From Streptomyces sp. T39 (lineage in GTDB: Bacteria > Actinomycetota > Actinomycetes > Streptomycetales > Streptomycetaceae): a stretch of DNA of 44,113 nt. Position 1 is the stretch's first letter. Every line of letters begins with the position of its first letter. Below are positions 8,923-18,677 of the stretch, in pieces. The notes beneath the pieces are model-generated. The model was not told the origin of the DNA. It made no database searches and saw nothing but the letters and a program-made list of their open reading frames with translations. The translations under genes were made by a program, and so were the position numbers. The stretch lies in contig NZ_RDBP01000012.1 of NCBI RefSeq assembly GCF_008042045.1, positions 2,965,245-3,009,357 on the forward strand. The letters are read 5' to 3'.

Positions 8923-9864
8923 GTGCAGCGCTGGCGTGGCTTGGAGTACATCCCCCAGGACTGGGGGCGCAGCGTCGTCACCATCGGTTCCTACGACGGG
9001 GTGCACCGCGGACACCAGCTGATCATCGGCCGTGCCGTGGAGAAGGCGCGCGAGCTGGGGGTGCCCGCCGTCGTCGTCACCTTCGACCCCCACCCCAGCG
9101 AGGTCGTCCGCCCCGGCAGCCACCCGCCGCTGCTCGCCCCGCACCACCGGCGCGCCGAACTGATGGAGGACCTGGGCGTCGACGCCGTGCTCGTCCTCCC
9201 CTTCACCGTCGAGTTCTCCAAGCTGTCGCCGGCCGACTTCGTCGTGAAGGTGCTGGTCGACAAGCTCCATGCCCGTGCGGTGATCGAGGGCCCCAACTTC
9301 CGCTTCGGACACCGGGCCGCGGGGAACGTCGACCTCCTGCGGGAACTGGGCACGACCTACGACTACGAGGTCGAGGTCATCGACCTCTTCGTCAGCGGCG
9401 AGGCGGGCGGCGGGGAGCCGTTCTCCTCGACCCTCACCCGCCGTCTCGTCGCCGAGGGCGACGTGACCGGAGCCGCGGAGATCCTCGGGCGGCCGCACCG
9501 GGTCGAGGGCGTCGTCGTGCGCGGCGCGCAGCGCGGCCGCGAGCTCGGGTTCCCCACGGCCAACGTGGAGACCCTGCCGCACACGGCCGTCCCCGCGGAC
9601 GGGGTGTACGCGGGCTGGCTGACCGCCGACGGCGAGCGGATGCCGGCGGCGATCTCGGTGGGCACCAACCCGCAGTTCGACGGCACCGAGCGCACGGTGG
9701 AGGCGTACGCCATCGACCGGGTCGGGCTGGAGCTGTACGGGCTCCATGTGACGGTGGACTTCCTGGCGTACGTCCGCGGCCAGAAGAAGTTCGACTCGAT
9801 CGAGGCGCTGCTGGTGGCGATGGGCGACGACGTGAAGTGCTGCCGCGAGCTGACGTCCGAGTAG
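8923..9864 (+). CDS. ribF: Bifunctional riboflavin kinase / FAD synthetase
   Basis: A 313-residue enzyme that phosphorylates riboflavin to FMN and adenylates FMN to FAD. GTG 8923 follows GAGGAGCGG. The N-terminal nucleotidyltransferase domain has IGSYDGVHRGHQ (HxGH at 28-31) and VVVTFDPHP. The C-terminal riboflavin kinase domain has GVVVRGAQRGRELGFPTANV, the conserved PTAN segment, then DGVYAGWLT and ISVGTNPQFDG. It stands alone after the truB hairpin, as usual for this neighbourhood, and converges on the peptide-transporter operon. Confidence 0.95.
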   Translation: MQRWRGLEYIPQDWGRSVVTIGSYDGVHRGHQLIIGRAVEKARELGVPAVVVTFDPHPSEVVRPGSHPPLLAPHHRRAELMEDLGVDAVLVLPFTVEFSKLSPADFVVKVLVDKLHARAVIEGPNFRFGHRAAGNVDLLRELGTTYDYEVEVIDLFVSGEAGGGEPFSSTLTRRLVAEGDVTGAAEILGRPHRVEGVVVRGAQRGRELGFPTANVETLPHTAVPADGVYAGWLTADGERMPAAISVGTNPQFDGTERTVEAYAIDRVGLELYGLHVTVDFLAYVRGQKKFDSIEALLVAMGDDVKCCRELTSE

Positions 9865-10009
9865 CCGCCGGGGCTCCGGGGCGCGTCGGGCCGCGGTTCC
9901 CGGCCCCCGCCGGCCGGTGGCGGCGGCACCGCGCTGCCGCGCGGTGTCCTCGATCGCCGGACGGGCCGGGCACCCCCGGCCGGGCCGCCCGCCCGGCGAA
10001 ACCGCCCCG

Positions 10010-11014
10010 CTACGCGGACCAGTGGCAGGCCACCTGGGCGGCCGTGGTGTGGGGAAGGACCGGGAGCGGCTTCGTGCGGCAGGCGTCCGCGACCCCCGCC
10101 CGCGCGGCCTCCCCCGAGGCCAGGATCTGGCAGCGGGCGTGGAAGCGGCAGCCCTCCGGGATGCGCGCGGGGTCCGGCGGCTCGCCCGTGAGGACGACCG
10201 GCGGCTTCCCGGACTCGGGCAGCACCGAGAGCAGCGCCTGCGTGTAGGGGTGCCGGGGCGCGGTGAGGACCTCCTCCACCGGACCCGACTCCACGATGCG
10301 TCCCAGGTACATGACCGCCACCCGGTCGGCGATGTTCCAGGCGAGCCCCAGGTCGTGGGTCACGACCAGCGCCGACAGCCCCAGCTCGTCGCGCAGGCGC
10401 AGCAGCAGCGCCAGGATCTCCCCGCGCACGGAGGCATCGAGGGAGGCCACCGGTTCGTCCGCCACGATCAGTTCGGGCTCCAGGACGAGCGCCCCGGCGA
10501 TGACGACACGCTGCCGCTGCCCGCCGGAGAGTTCGTGCGGGTAGCGGAGGAAGAAGCGCTCCGGGGGCCGCAGGCCCGCCCGGGAGAGGGCCCCGGCGAC
10601 GGCCTCGCGTTCGTCGCCCGTGTACCCGTGGATCCGCAGGCCCTCGGCGACGGCGTCGTAGACGGTGTGCCGGGGATTGAGGGAGCCGCTGGGGTCCTGG
10701 AGGACGAGCTGGACGCGCTTGCGGTACTTCTTCAGGGCGCGGCTGCCGTAGTCCAGCGGCGCGCCGCCGAAGGTGACCCGTCCGTCCGTGGGCGGCACCA
10801 GCCCCAGCAGGGAGCGGGCAAGGGTCGTCTTGCCGCAGCCGGACTCGCCGACCAGGGCGACTATCTCACCGGCGCCGATGTCCAGGTCCACGCCGTCCAC
10901 GGCGCGGGCGGGCGGGGCGCCGCGCCGCCCGGGGAAGGTGACGTGCAGACCGGTGGCCGAGAGCAGGTCGGGAGTCCCGGTCACGGCGGCGCCCTTCTCG
11001 ATGGATGCGGTCAC
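10010..11014 (-). CDS. Peptide ABC importer ATPase (DppF/OppF type)
   Basis: A 334-residue ATPase. Walker [10 protein letters not shown] is at 56-64, the signature is LSGGQRQRV, and Walker B is LIVADEPVASLD. The OppD/F C-terminal extension with conserved cysteines (GCRFHARCQI) is present. It is the last gene of a five-gene operon and overlaps the preceding ATPase gene by ATGA. With that partner it should form the cytoplasmic ATPase heterodimer of a peptide or nickel-type importer. The substrate cannot be read from the sequence. Confidence 0.93.
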   Translation of the reverse strand: MTASIEKGAAVTGTPDLLSATGLHVTFPGRRGAPPARAVDGVDLDIGAGEIVALVGESGCGKTTLARSLLGLVPPTDGRVTFGGAPLDYGSRALKKYRKRVQLVLQDPSGSLNPRHTVYDAVAEGLRIHGYTGDEREAVAGALSRAGLRPPERFFLRYPHELSGGQRQRVVIAGALVLEPELIVADEPVASLDASVRGEILALLLRLRDELGLSALVVTHDLGLAWNIADRVAVMYLGRIVESGPVEEVLTAPRHPYTQALLSVLPESGKPPVVLTGEPPDPARIPEGCRFHARCQILASGEAARAGVADACRTKPLPVLPHTTAAQVACHWSA

Positions 11015-11985
11015 GGCTGCTTCACCCCGGTCCCCACGTGGACGCAGGCCGCGCGGCGCAGGTCGCCGGCGGCCAGCAGGCTCTGGTCCTCGTGCGCGCA
11101 GCTGTCGAGCGCGACGGGGCAGCGGGGATGGAAGGTGCAGCCGCCCGGCAGGTCGGCCGGGTCCGGCGGGTCACCGGGCAGGCCGCGCGGCGCGCGGCGG
11201 GAGGCCGGATCGCCGATCCTCGGGAACGCGGCCGAAAGCGCCTGACCGTACGGGTGGCGGGCCGCGTCGTAGACCGCCCGCGCCGGACCCTCCTCGACCA
11301 CGCGTCCCGCGTACATCACGGCGAGTTCGTCGCAGGTGTCGGCGAGGACGCCGAGGTCGTGACTGATCATCAGGAGGCTGATGTCCTTCTCGGCGACGAG
11401 CTGTTCGATGAGGCGCAGGATCTGCGCCTGGATCATCACGTCGAGCGCGGTCGTCGGCTCGTCCGCCACGATCAGCCGCGGGTCGCAGGCCAGCGCCATG
11501 GCGATCATGACGCGCTGCCGCTGTCCGCCGGACAGCTCGTGCGGGTAGGCGTCGGCGCGCGAGACCGGCAGCCCCACGTGCTGGAGCAGTTCGCCCACCC
11601 GGGCGCGGGCCGCAGCGGGGGTCGTGGTGCCGTGCAGCAGCATCGGCTCGGCGATCTGTTCCCCGACCCGGTGCACTGCGTTCAGCGAGTGCATCGCGCC
11701 CTGGAAGACGATGGACGCCCCCGCCCAGCGGACGGCCCGCAGCCGGCCCCACTTCATGGTGAGCACGTCCTCACCGTCCAGCAGGATCTCACCGGACAGC
11801 CGCGCGGACGCGGGCAGCAGGCGCAGCAGTGCGAGCGCCAGCGTGGACTTGCCGCAGCCGGACTCGCCGGCGATCCCCAGCTTGCGGCCCGCGGCGAGGG
11901 TCAGGTCCACGCCGCGCACGGCGGGCACCGCCGTGCGGCCGCTGCCGTATGTCACCTGCAGGTCCCTGACCTCCAGCACGCTCAC
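11011..11985 (-). CDS. Peptide ABC importer ATPase (DppD/OppD type)
   Basis: A 324-residue ATPase starting at GTG 11985, which overlaps the stop of the permease gene (GTGA). It begins [20 protein letters not shown]. Walker A GESGCGKS is at 40-47, the signature is [16 protein letters not shown], and Walker B is [13 protein letters not shown]. The OppD C-terminal motif [12 protein letters not shown] follows. The frame is open upstream to 12414, but that is the permease gene in another frame. Confidence 0.93.
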   Translation of the reverse strand: MSVLEVRDLQVTYGSGRTAVPAVRGVDLTLAAGRKLGIAGESGCGKSTLALALLRLLPASARLSGEILLDGEDVLTMKWGRLRAVRWAGASIVFQGAMHSLNAVHRVGEQIAEPMLLHGTTTPAAARARVGELLQHVGLPVSRADAYPHELSGGQRQRVMIAMALACDPRLIVADEPTTALDVMIQAQILRLIEQLVAEKDISLLMISHDLGVLADTCDELAVMYAGRVVEEGPARAVYDAARHPYGQALSAAFPRIGDPASRRAPRGLPGDPPDPADLPGGCTFHPRCPVALDSCAHEDQSLLAAGDLRRAACVHVGTGVKQP

Positions 11986-12911
11986 CGCGCGACCCCCAGC
12001 TTCGGGTTGAGAACGGATTCGATGGCGCGTCCGCACAGGGTGAAGGCCAGGGCCACCAGGGCGATCGCGATCCCGGGAGGTGCCAGGTACCACCAGTGAC
12101 CGGAGGAGACGGCGCCGGCCTCGCGGGCGTCCTGGAGCATGCCGCCCCAGGAGACGACCGTCGGGTCGCCGAGGCCGAGGAACGCCAGGGTCGCCTCGGT
12201 GAGGATGGCACTGGAGATGCCGAGGGTGGTCTGCGCGAGGACCAGCGGCATCACGTTCGGCAGGACGTGGCGGTTCATGATGTGCCCGTGCCCGCCGCCG
12301 AGCGCCCTCGCCCGTTCGATGTAGGGGCGGGACTCGACGGCGATGGTCTGGGCGCGGACCAGACGGGCCGTGGTGGGCCAGGTGGTGACGCCGATGGCCA
12401 CGATGACGGTCCACATGCTGCGTGACATCACGGTCGCCAGGACGATGGCGAGCACCAGCGTCGGCATCACGAGGAACCAGTCGGTGATGCGCATGACGAC
12501 GGTCGAGAACCAGCCGCCGTAGTGCCCGGAGACCACGCCGACCAGGGTGCCGATGGCGACCGACAGGGCCGCGGCCAGCAGCCCCACGGTCAGCGAGATG
12601 CGCGCGCCCCAGACCAGCAGACCGAGCAGCGACCGCCCGAACTGGTCGGTGCCGAGCGGGAACTCCCCGCTCGGACGCTCCAGGGCGCTGCCGGGGGCGT
12701 TGGTCACGCTCTGCACGTCGGAGCCGACCAGCAGCGGCGCGGTGAGCGCCACCAGGGCGATCAGCGCGAGGGCGCCCAGCCCGAAGAGGCCCGCCCGGTG
12801 GGTGCGGTACTCCGCCCAGAAGCGGGCGAGCGAGTGCCGCCTGCGCGCCCAGGCGAGGGAGCGGGCGGAGCGGGGGCTCCCGGCGGCCGGTGCGGCCGGT
12901 GTCGTCGTCAT
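11982..12911 (-). CDS. Peptide ABC importer permease (DppC type)
   Basis: A 309-residue inner-membrane permease. ATG 12911 overlaps the stop of the upstream permease gene (ATGA). The OppC N-terminal segment (FWAEYRTHRAGLFGLGALAL) precedes the binding-protein-dependent transport domain. The EAA loop (ERARALGGGHGHIMNRHVLPNV) contacts the ATPases. About six membrane helices are visible. It pairs with the DppB-type permease encoded next to it. Confidence 0.93.
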   Translation of the reverse strand: MTTTPAAPAAGSPRSARSLAWARRRHSLARFWAEYRTHRAGLFGLGALALIALVALTAPLLVGSDVQSVTNAPGSALERPSGEFPLGTDQFGRSLLGLLVWGARISLTVGLLAAALSVAIGTLVGVVSGHYGGWFSTVVMRITDWFLVMPTLVLAIVLATVMSRSMWTVIVAIGVTTWPTTARLVRAQTIAVESRPYIERARALGGGHGHIMNRHVLPNVMPLVLAQTTLGISSAILTEATLAFLGLGDPTVVSWGGMLQDAREAGAVSSGHWWYLAPPGIAIALVALAFTLCGRAIESVLNPKLGVAR

Positions 12912-13963
12912 CGGCCCACCCGGGGATCGAGCAGCGGATACAGCAGGTCGGCGAGGAGGTTCATCACGATCATCGCTCCGGCGAAGACGACGAACAGGCC
13001 CTGCACCAGCGGCAGGTCCGGCACGCTCAGCGCCTGGTAGAACAGGCCGCCGAGACCGGGCCAGGAGAACACCGTCTCCACCAGGATCGAACCGGCGGCC
13101 ACATGGCCGAGGTTGATGAAGACCATGGTCACGGTGGGCAGCAGCGCGTTCGGCACGGCGTGCCGGCGGCGGACGGCGTCGTCCCGCAGCCCCTTGGCCC
13201 GTGCGGTCGTCAGATAGTCGCTGCCCATCTCGTCGAGCAGCGAGGAACGCATCACCAGCAGGGTCTGCGCGTACCCGACCGCGACCAGGGTGATCACGGG
13301 CAGCACCATGTGGTGCGCCACGTCGAGCACATGGGCGAAACCGGTCTCGTCGCCGGACTCCATGCCACCGGTCGGGAACATGCCCGGGATCGGGCCGATC
13401 CCCACCGAGAAGGTGATGATGAGCAGCAGTCCCAGCCAGAAGGACGGCACCGACCACAGGGTCAGCGCCACACCGGTGTTGACCCGGTCGCCGAGGCTGC
13501 CGTGCCGCCACGCCGACCGGGTGCCCAGCCACAGGCCGATCGCCGAGTAGAGCAGGACGGCGACACCGGTCAGCAGCAGGGTGGCGGGCACCTTCTGCAG
13601 GATCAGGTCGCCCACCGGCGCTCGGAACTGGTACGACATGCCGAGGTCGCCGGTCAGGGCCTTGGCGCAGTAGTCCGTGAACTGCTGCCACAGCGGCTGG
13701 TCCAGTCCGAACTGACGGCGCAGCGTGGCCATCTGCTCCGCCGACGTCGGCACGCCGTGGGTCATGGCCTTGACCGGGTCGCCGGGGATGATCCGGAAGA
13801 GGAAGAAGCTGGTGACGAGCACGGCGATCAGGGAGACCGCCGCGCCGCCCAGCTTGGCCGCCGCATGGGCGAGATAGGCGCGTGCGCCGGCGCCGCTCGC
13901 GGCGCGGGCCTCGGGGGCCCGCGCCACGGCGGTCGTGGTGCCGGTGGTGCTCGTGGTGCTCAT
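12908..13963 (-). CDS. Peptide ABC importer permease (DppB type)
   Basis: A 351-residue permease with an unusually long Ser/Thr/Ala-rich N-terminal tail of about 30 residues before the first helix (AVSLIAVLVTSFFLFRIIPGDP). The typical DppB segments are LGLDQPLWQQF-like (RRQFGLDQPLWQQFTDY), LGMSY and the EAA loop TTARAKGLRDDAVRRRHAVPNA. The start is ATG 13963, three bases after the stop of the binding-protein gene, so the two are tightly coupled. It overlaps the DppC-type gene. Confidence 0.93.
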   Translation of the reverse strand: MSTTSTTGTTTAVARAPEARAASGAGARAYLAHAAAKLGGAAVSLIAVLVTSFFLFRIIPGDPVKAMTHGVPTSAEQMATLRRQFGLDQPLWQQFTDYCAKALTGDLGMSYQFRAPVGDLILQKVPATLLLTGVAVLLYSAIGLWLGTRSAWRHGSLGDRVNTGVALTLWSVPSFWLGLLLIITFSVGIGPIPGMFPTGGMESGDETGFAHVLDVAHHMVLPVITLVAVGYAQTLLVMRSSLLDEMGSDYLTTARAKGLRDDAVRRRHAVPNALLPTVTMVFINLGHVAAGSILVETVFSWPGLGGLFYQALSVPDLPLVQGLFVVFAGAMIVMNLLADLLYPLLDPRVGR

Positions 13964-13966
13964 CGA

Positions 13967-15841
13967 CTATTCACGGTCTTCCGCGGTGGAACGGCGCCGC
14001 ATCGCGACGAAGACACCGGCGGCCGCGGCCAGGACGACGACCGCGCCGATCCCGATCACGATCCCCGTCGAGGAACCGCCGCCGGATCCGCCGCCGGAGC
14101 CGGCCGGCTCGGCCGACCACCAGCTCCAGTAGCCGTCCTGACCGTAGATGTTGCCCGCGGCCTCGGGCATCGTCGTGATGGACTTGATCTGGTCGGTACG
14201 GTACGCCTCGAGCGCGTTCGGGTACGCGAGGACGTTCATGTACGCCGTGTCGTAGAGCCGGGACTCCATCTTCTTGACCAGTTCGGTGCGCTTGGCCGGG
14301 TCGTACTCGGCGGCCTGCTGCGCGTACAGCTCGTCGAACTGCTTGTCGCAGATGAAGTTGTCCGTGGCGCCGGTGTCCTTCGGGGTGGCCGGCAGGGCCG
14401 CGCAGGTGTGGATCGACAGCACGAAGTCCGGGTCCGGGTTGACGGACCAGCCGTCGAACGCCAGGTCGTAGTCGCCCGCGAGCCACGGGTCGGAGACGTT
14501 GTCCAGGCACTCGACCTTCAGGCCGACGCCGAGCTCGCCCCACCACTCCTGGAGGTACTTGCCGATGGCCTTGTCGTTGGGGTCGGTGGCGTGGCACAGG
14601 ATCCGGAAGTCGAGCGGCTTCCCGTCCTTTCCGGTGCGCTTGCCGTTCCCGTTCTTCTTGTAGCCCGCCTGGTCGAGCAGCTGCGCGGCCTTGGCGGGGT
14701 CGTAGCCGATCTTCTGCTCCGCCGACGGCTTCCAGAAGTACGAGGAGAAGCGCGGCGGGATGTATCCCTCGCCCTCGACGGCGTGGCCCTGGAAGACCTT
14801 GTCGACGATGGTCTTGCGGTCGGTGGCGTGGAACAGCGCCTTGCGCACGGCCGGGTCGAGCAGCGCCTTGTGGCCGTTGCCGAAGGTCTTGCCGTCCTTG
14901 GAACGGGCCCCGGGGTTGGTGGCCAGCGCGAAGAAGCGGCGGCCCGGCGCGTCGTTGACCTTGATGTTCTCGGCGCTCTTCAGCGCGTCGGCCTGGGCGG
15001 GCGTCAGGCCCTGGACGAAGGAGACCTCGCCCTTCTGGAGCGCGGCGACCGCGGCGTCACCGTCCTTGTAGTACTTGAAGACCAGCTCGTCGAACTTGGG
15101 CGCGCCGCGCCAGAAGTCCTTCTTGGGGGCGAGCTTCACGTACTGGTCGACCTTGAAGTCCGTGATGACGAACGGCCCGTTGCCGACGATCGGGAACTGC
15201 TTGTCGTTGTTGAAGGTGGAGAAGTCGCCGACCTTCTCCCACACGTGCTTCGGCACGATGGGCACGTCGAGCGCGGTCATCGTCGCCTGCGGCTTCTTCA
15301 GCCGGATGACCAGCGTCTTCGGGTCGGGTGCGGTGACCTTCTCGAAGTTGGCCGTGAAGCTGCCGTTGGCGGTCGCGGCGTCCGGGTCGGTCATCATCTT
15401 GTTGAAGGTCCAGGCGGCGTCCTCGGCCGTGGCCTTCTTCCCGTCCGACCAGGTGGAGTCGTCCCGGATGGTGTACGTCCAGGTCAGCTTGTCGGCGGAC
15501 GGCTTCCACTCGGTCGCGAGACCGGGGACGGTGCGGCCGTCCTCGGGGTCGTAGTTCGTCAGGTACTCGTAGGTGAGCCGGTGGATCGAGGTGCTCAGCA
15601 GCCGGGACGCGAGGAACGGGCTCAGCGAGTCCACGCTCTGCGACACGGCGACGGTGAGCACGTTCTTGTCGTCGGCGGCCTGCGCCGGGGCGAGGGCCGC
15701 GGTGCGGTCCTGCGGCGCCGCCTGGGCGTGCGGGACGATCAGGCCCGCCAGCAGCAGCGCGGACGCGGCGGTGCCGGCGGCTGCGGTCCGCCGGAAGCGG
15801 GAACGGTGCAGGGCGGTGGGTGGTGGAGCCTCTGTGACCAT
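13967..15841 (-). CDS. Peptide-binding protein (SBP family 5) with C-terminal membrane anchor
   Basis: A 624-residue extracellular solute-binding protein. ATG 15841 is chosen because GAGGT precedes it and because a good promoter at 15919-15947 would leave the far upstream start at 15937 untranscribed. The Sec signal peptide is RFRRTAAAGTAASALLLAGL followed by a HAQA-APQ cleavage site; there is no lipobox cysteine. The SBP_bac_5 core includes LTYEYLTNYDPEDG, WTYTIRDDSTWSDGK and the KALFHATDRKTIV region. After a Gly/Ser linker a hydrophobic helix (IVIGIGAVVVLAAAAGVFVA) with a basic tail anchors it at the C-terminus, unlike the usual lipid anchor. It is the first gene of the operon. Confidence 0.9.
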   Translation of the reverse strand: MVTEAPPPTALHRSRFRRTAAAGTAASALLLAGLIVPHAQAAPQDRTAALAPAQAADDKNVLTVAVSQSVDSLSPFLASRLLSTSIHRLTYEYLTNYDPEDGRTVPGLATEWKPSADKLTWTYTIRDDSTWSDGKKATAEDAAWTFNKMMTDPDAATANGSFTANFEKVTAPDPKTLVIRLKKPQATMTALDVPIVPKHVWEKVGDFSTFNNDKQFPIVGNGPFVITDFKVDQYVKLAPKKDFWRGAPKFDELVFKYYKDGDAAVAALQKGEVSFVQGLTPAQADALKSAENIKVNDAPGRRFFALATNPGARSKDGKTFGNGHKALLDPAVRKALFHATDRKTIVDKVFQGHAVEGEGYIPPRFSSYFWKPSAEQKIGYDPAKAAQLLDQAGYKKNGNGKRTGKDGKPLDFRILCHATDPNDKAIGKYLQEWWGELGVGLKVECLDNVSDPWLAGDYDLAFDGWSVNPDPDFVLSIHTCAALPATPKDTGATDNFICDKQFDELYAQQAAEYDPAKRTELVKKMESRLYDTAYMNVLAYPNALEAYRTDQIKSITTMPEAAGNIYGQDGYWSWWSAEPAGSGGGSGGGSSTGIVIGIGAVVVLAAAAGVFVAMRRRSTAEDRE

Positions 15842-15918
15842 GGGACGGTGACCTCGCGTCATGACTCGCTCGGAGAAGGCGGGTTGGTGATCTCGGGTTC
15901 GCCAGCTGGTGAAGCGAA

Positions 15919-15947
15919 GGTTTATCAGTGTGGTCATGCCGCGTCAA
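15919..15947 (-). promoter_or_regulatory. Promoter of the peptide-transporter operon
   Basis: On the minus strand TTGACG (15947-15942), 17 bases, then TAAACC (15924-15919). This is close to a housekeeping sigma consensus and about 70 bases before the binding-protein start. Confidence 0.55.
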
Positions 15948-15986
15948 CGGCCGTCCAAACCCCGTGTGGGCTGCGGGAATACGCCG

Positions 15987-16018
15987 AGGGCCCGCACCGG
16001 GAAGCCGGTGCGGGCCCT
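15987..16018 (-). terminator. Terminator of the eccE-minD gene
   Basis: AGGGCCCGCACCGG (15987-16000) and its exact reverse complement (16005-16018) form a 14-bp stem with a 4-base loop, 24 bases past the stop of the eccE-minD gene. It protects the transporter promoter from read-through. Confidence 0.75.
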
Positions 16019-16041
16019 TATTGGTTCAGACCTCTGCAGCC

Positions 16042-18498
16042 CTACTGCTGAGGGGCTGGCGGCGCTTGCGGAGGCTGCTGCTGCGGCCATCCGGGAGGCG
16101 GCACCGGAGCCTGGGAATCCGTCTGACCTGGGGCGCCGGGATGTCCGGGCGCACCCGGCGGCGGACCCGCGGGAGCGGCGGGAGGCTGCGGCTGGGCCGG
16201 CGGCGACTGCTGCCAGCCCTGGGGCGGGTAGGGCTGCTGGGGGCCACCGTACGGCTGCTGCGGCTGCTGGGGGTACGGCTGGCCGGGCGCCGGCTGGTGC
16301 GGCACCTGCTGACCGGGCATGGGCTGCCCCGGCACCTGCTGTCCCGGCATCGGCTGCCCCGGGGCGGGCTGCTGCTGCCACGGCTGGCCCTGGTGGCCCG
16401 GCATGGGCGGCGCGGACTGCGGCGGCGGGTTGCCGTCCGCCGTCCACAGGCCCTGCTGCTGCTGGGCGCGGGCGAAGTCCTCGGCGATGAGCGCCGACAG
16501 ATTGAAGTACGCCTCCCGGGTCTTGGGACGCATCATGTCGAGGTCGACCTCCGCGCCCGCGGCCAGGTGCTCGTCGAACGGCACGACCACCACACCGCGG
16601 CAACGGGTCTGGAAGTGGGCCACGATGTCGTCCACCTTGATCATCTTGCCGGTCTCGCGCACCCCGGAGATGACCGTCACCGAACGCTGTACGAGCTCCG
16701 CGTAGCCGTGGGCCGACAGCCAGTCCAGCGTCGTCGAGGCGCTGCTCGCACCGTCCACGGACGGCGTGGAGATGATGATGAGCTGGTCGGCGAGGTCCAG
16801 CACCCCGCGCATGGCGCTGTAGAGCAGGCCGGTGCCGGAGTCGGTGAGGATGATCGGGTACTGCTTGCCGAGCACGTCGATCGCGCGCCGGTAGTCCTCG
16901 TCGTTGAACGTCGTCGAGACGGCCGGGTCCACGTCGTTGGCGATGATCTCCAGGCCGGAGGACGCCTGCGAGGTGAACCGGCGGATGTCCATGTACGAGT
17001 TGAGGTACGGGATCGCCTGCACGAGGTCGCGGATCGTCGCCCCGGTCTCCCGGCGGACCCGCCGGCCGAGCGTGCCGGCGTCCGGGTTGGCGTCGATCGC
17101 CAGGATCTTGTCCTGCCGCTCGGTGGCCAGGGTCGAACCGAGCGCCGTGGTCGTGGTGGTCTTGCCGACGCCGCCCTTGAGCGAGATGACCGCGATCCGG
17201 TAGCAGGAGAGGACCGGCGTGCGGATCAGGTCGAGCTTGCGCTGCCGCTCCGCCTCCTCCTTCTTGCCACCCAGCTTGAAGCGGTTGGCGGCGGCGGGAT
17301 TGCGGCTCGACTTGGGCTTCGGCCGGTTGTTGCGCAGCAGCCGGTCGGAGGAGAGCTCCACGGCCGCGGTGTAGCCGAGCGGCGCGCCGGGAACCGAGCG
17401 CTCCCGCTGGTCGTGGGTGACCGGCGAGGGCCACGCGCCGCCGGCCCGCGGGTCGGCCGGAGCGCCGGGGGCGTGGGGCGTGCCCTGGGCCTGCGGAGGC
17501 ACCTGGCCGGGAGCACCCGGCGGCACCTGGCCGGGGTACGGGTGGCCGGGGTGGCTCGCACAGGCGGCGGTCGCCACGGTGGAGTTGAGTTCCTCCTGGT
17601 CGAGCACCACGGCCTGGAAGCCCGCGCCGGTGATGCGGCTGGCGACGTGGTCGGCGATGCGCACCAGGCAGCGCTGCGCACCCTCCAGACCGCCACCGCG
17701 GGCCTGTACGGCCTCCGGGCACAGCTCCGGGTCCAGCTTCACGGCGACCCAGGTCATGCGCAGCGCGGGTGCGCCGGTCTTCTCCTGGAGCGGGGCGTAG
17801 GACAGCCGGGCCACCGACTGCTGCGGCAGATGCGGTGCGGGAGCCGCGCGCACCTGCTGCACCAGCTGCACCGACTCCATGACGATGTCGTCGACCTCGA
17901 GCGCGTCACCGAGCAGCGACAGCGGGAGCGCGCGGGCGCCGAAGGCGGGGCGCAGGGCCGAGCCGCTGGCCTCGACGCGCACCACGGCCGTCAGGAAGGT
18001 GCCGTCCCCGAGCATGCCGACGGTGCGGCGGTTGCGGTCGATGTACGGAGTGGCGGCGAAGCCGGGCAGGCTCTCGGTGACGGGAGCCAGCGACGGGTCG
18101 GTGTCCGGGGCGGCGGGGGCGCTGTTGCGTCTGCGCGTGCGCAACGCGAGGGCCGTCGCCAGCCAGTCGGGAAGTGCGTGCCCGCGGCGCCGGATCACGG
18201 CGAGCAGGGCGAGCAGGCCGGCGACCGTGCACGTGGGGACGAGCCAGAGGCCGCCGAGTGCGAGACCGATCGCCACGAGGGCCAGCGCCGACTCGACGAG
18301 GAACAGCTGACGCAGCTGGACGGGGCCGATCCGGCTCGTCCGGGACAGGGGCCGGAGCGTGGTCGCCGTGGGCGCGCCCTGCGTCGCGGAGGCGGGTCGG
18401 GGGGCGTTCCCTCCGGGGTCGTTGCTGCGTTGCCCTCGGGAAGTTCCCGTGTCCCGGCCGGTGGTCCGCCCGTTCCGCGTACGCGTCGCCGTACCCAT
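16042..18498 (-). CDS. T7SS protein: EccE domain fused to MinD/ParA-like ATPase
   Basis: An 818-residue protein in three parts. Residues 1-310 look like EccE: a disordered tail, [20 protein letters not shown] starting two membrane helices (about 64-102), then a soluble domain with [20 protein letters not shown] and [18 protein letters not shown]. Residues 310-430 are a Pro/Gly-rich then basic linker. Residues 430-690 are a MinD/ParA-type ATPase with deviant Walker A KGGVGKT (441-447), [14 protein letters not shown], and [18 protein letters not shown]. The rest is Pro/Gln/Gly-rich. In mycobacteria EccE and the MinD-like EspI are separate proteins, so this looks like a fusion of the two. ATG 18498 follows GAGGGGG and is preferred to the ATG at 18612. 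It diverges from eccB. Confidence 0.8.
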   Translation of the reverse strand: MGTATRTRNGRTTGRDTGTSRGQRSNDPGGNAPRPASATQGAPTATTLRPLSRTSRIGPVQLRQLFLVESALALVAIGLALGGLWLVPTCTVAGLLALLAVIRRRGHALPDWLATALALRTRRRNSAPAAPDTDPSLAPVTESLPGFAATPYIDRNRRTVGMLGDGTFLTAVVRVEASGSALRPAFGARALPLSLLGDALEVDDIVMESVQLVQQVRAAPAPHLPQQSVARLSYAPLQEKTGAPALRMTWVAVKLDPELCPEAVQARGGGLEGAQRCLVRIADHVASRITGAGFQAVVLDQEELNSTVATAACASHPGHPYPGQVPPGAPGQVPPQAQGTPHAPGAPADPRAGGAWPSPVTHDQRERSVPGAPLGYTAAVELSSDRLLRNNRPKPKSSRNPAAANRFKLGGKKEEAERQRKLDLIRTPVLSCYRIAVISLKGGVGKTTTTTALGSTLATERQDKILAIDANPDAGTLGRRVRRETGATIRDLVQAIPYLNSYMDIRRFTSQASSGLEIIANDVDPAVSTTFNDEDYRRAIDVLGKQYPIILTDSGTGLLYSAMRGVLDLADQLIIISTPSVDGASSASTTLDWLSAHGYAELVQRSVTVISGVRETGKMIKVDDIVAHFQTRCRGVVVVPFDEHLAAGAEVDLDMMRPKTREAYFNLSALIAEDFARAQQQQGLWTADGNPPPQSAPPMPGHQGQPWQQQPAPGQPMPGQQVPGQPMPGQQVPHQPAPGQPYPQQPQQPYGGPQQPYPPQGWQQSPPAQPQPPAAPAGPPPGAPGHPGAPGQTDSQAPVPPPGWPQQQPPQAPPAPQQ

Positions 18499-18677
18499 CG
18501 CCGCGTTGCCCCCTCGTGTCCGTAATAAGCAATTTCCTATGGGCGTTGACCGGGCGATCAGCCTACCTGAGCAGTAAGACGCAAGCGCCGACAGGCATAG
18601 TAGGGGCGGCACGGCGGCAGGCCGTCACGATGAGTGTGGGAACCTGGTCGCCCAGCGGGGAGAGGGACTGCGTACAG

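Noticed and set aside
15842..15937. Earlier start (15937) for the peptide-binding protein
   Set aside because: It lies in the promoter, before the expected transcription start, and would put about 30 extra residues before the signal peptide.
12890..16051. Plus-strand open frame of about 1,050 codons opposite the peptide transporter
   Set aside because: It crosses three well-supported minus-strand genes and their junctions; its composition is typical of a shadow frame.
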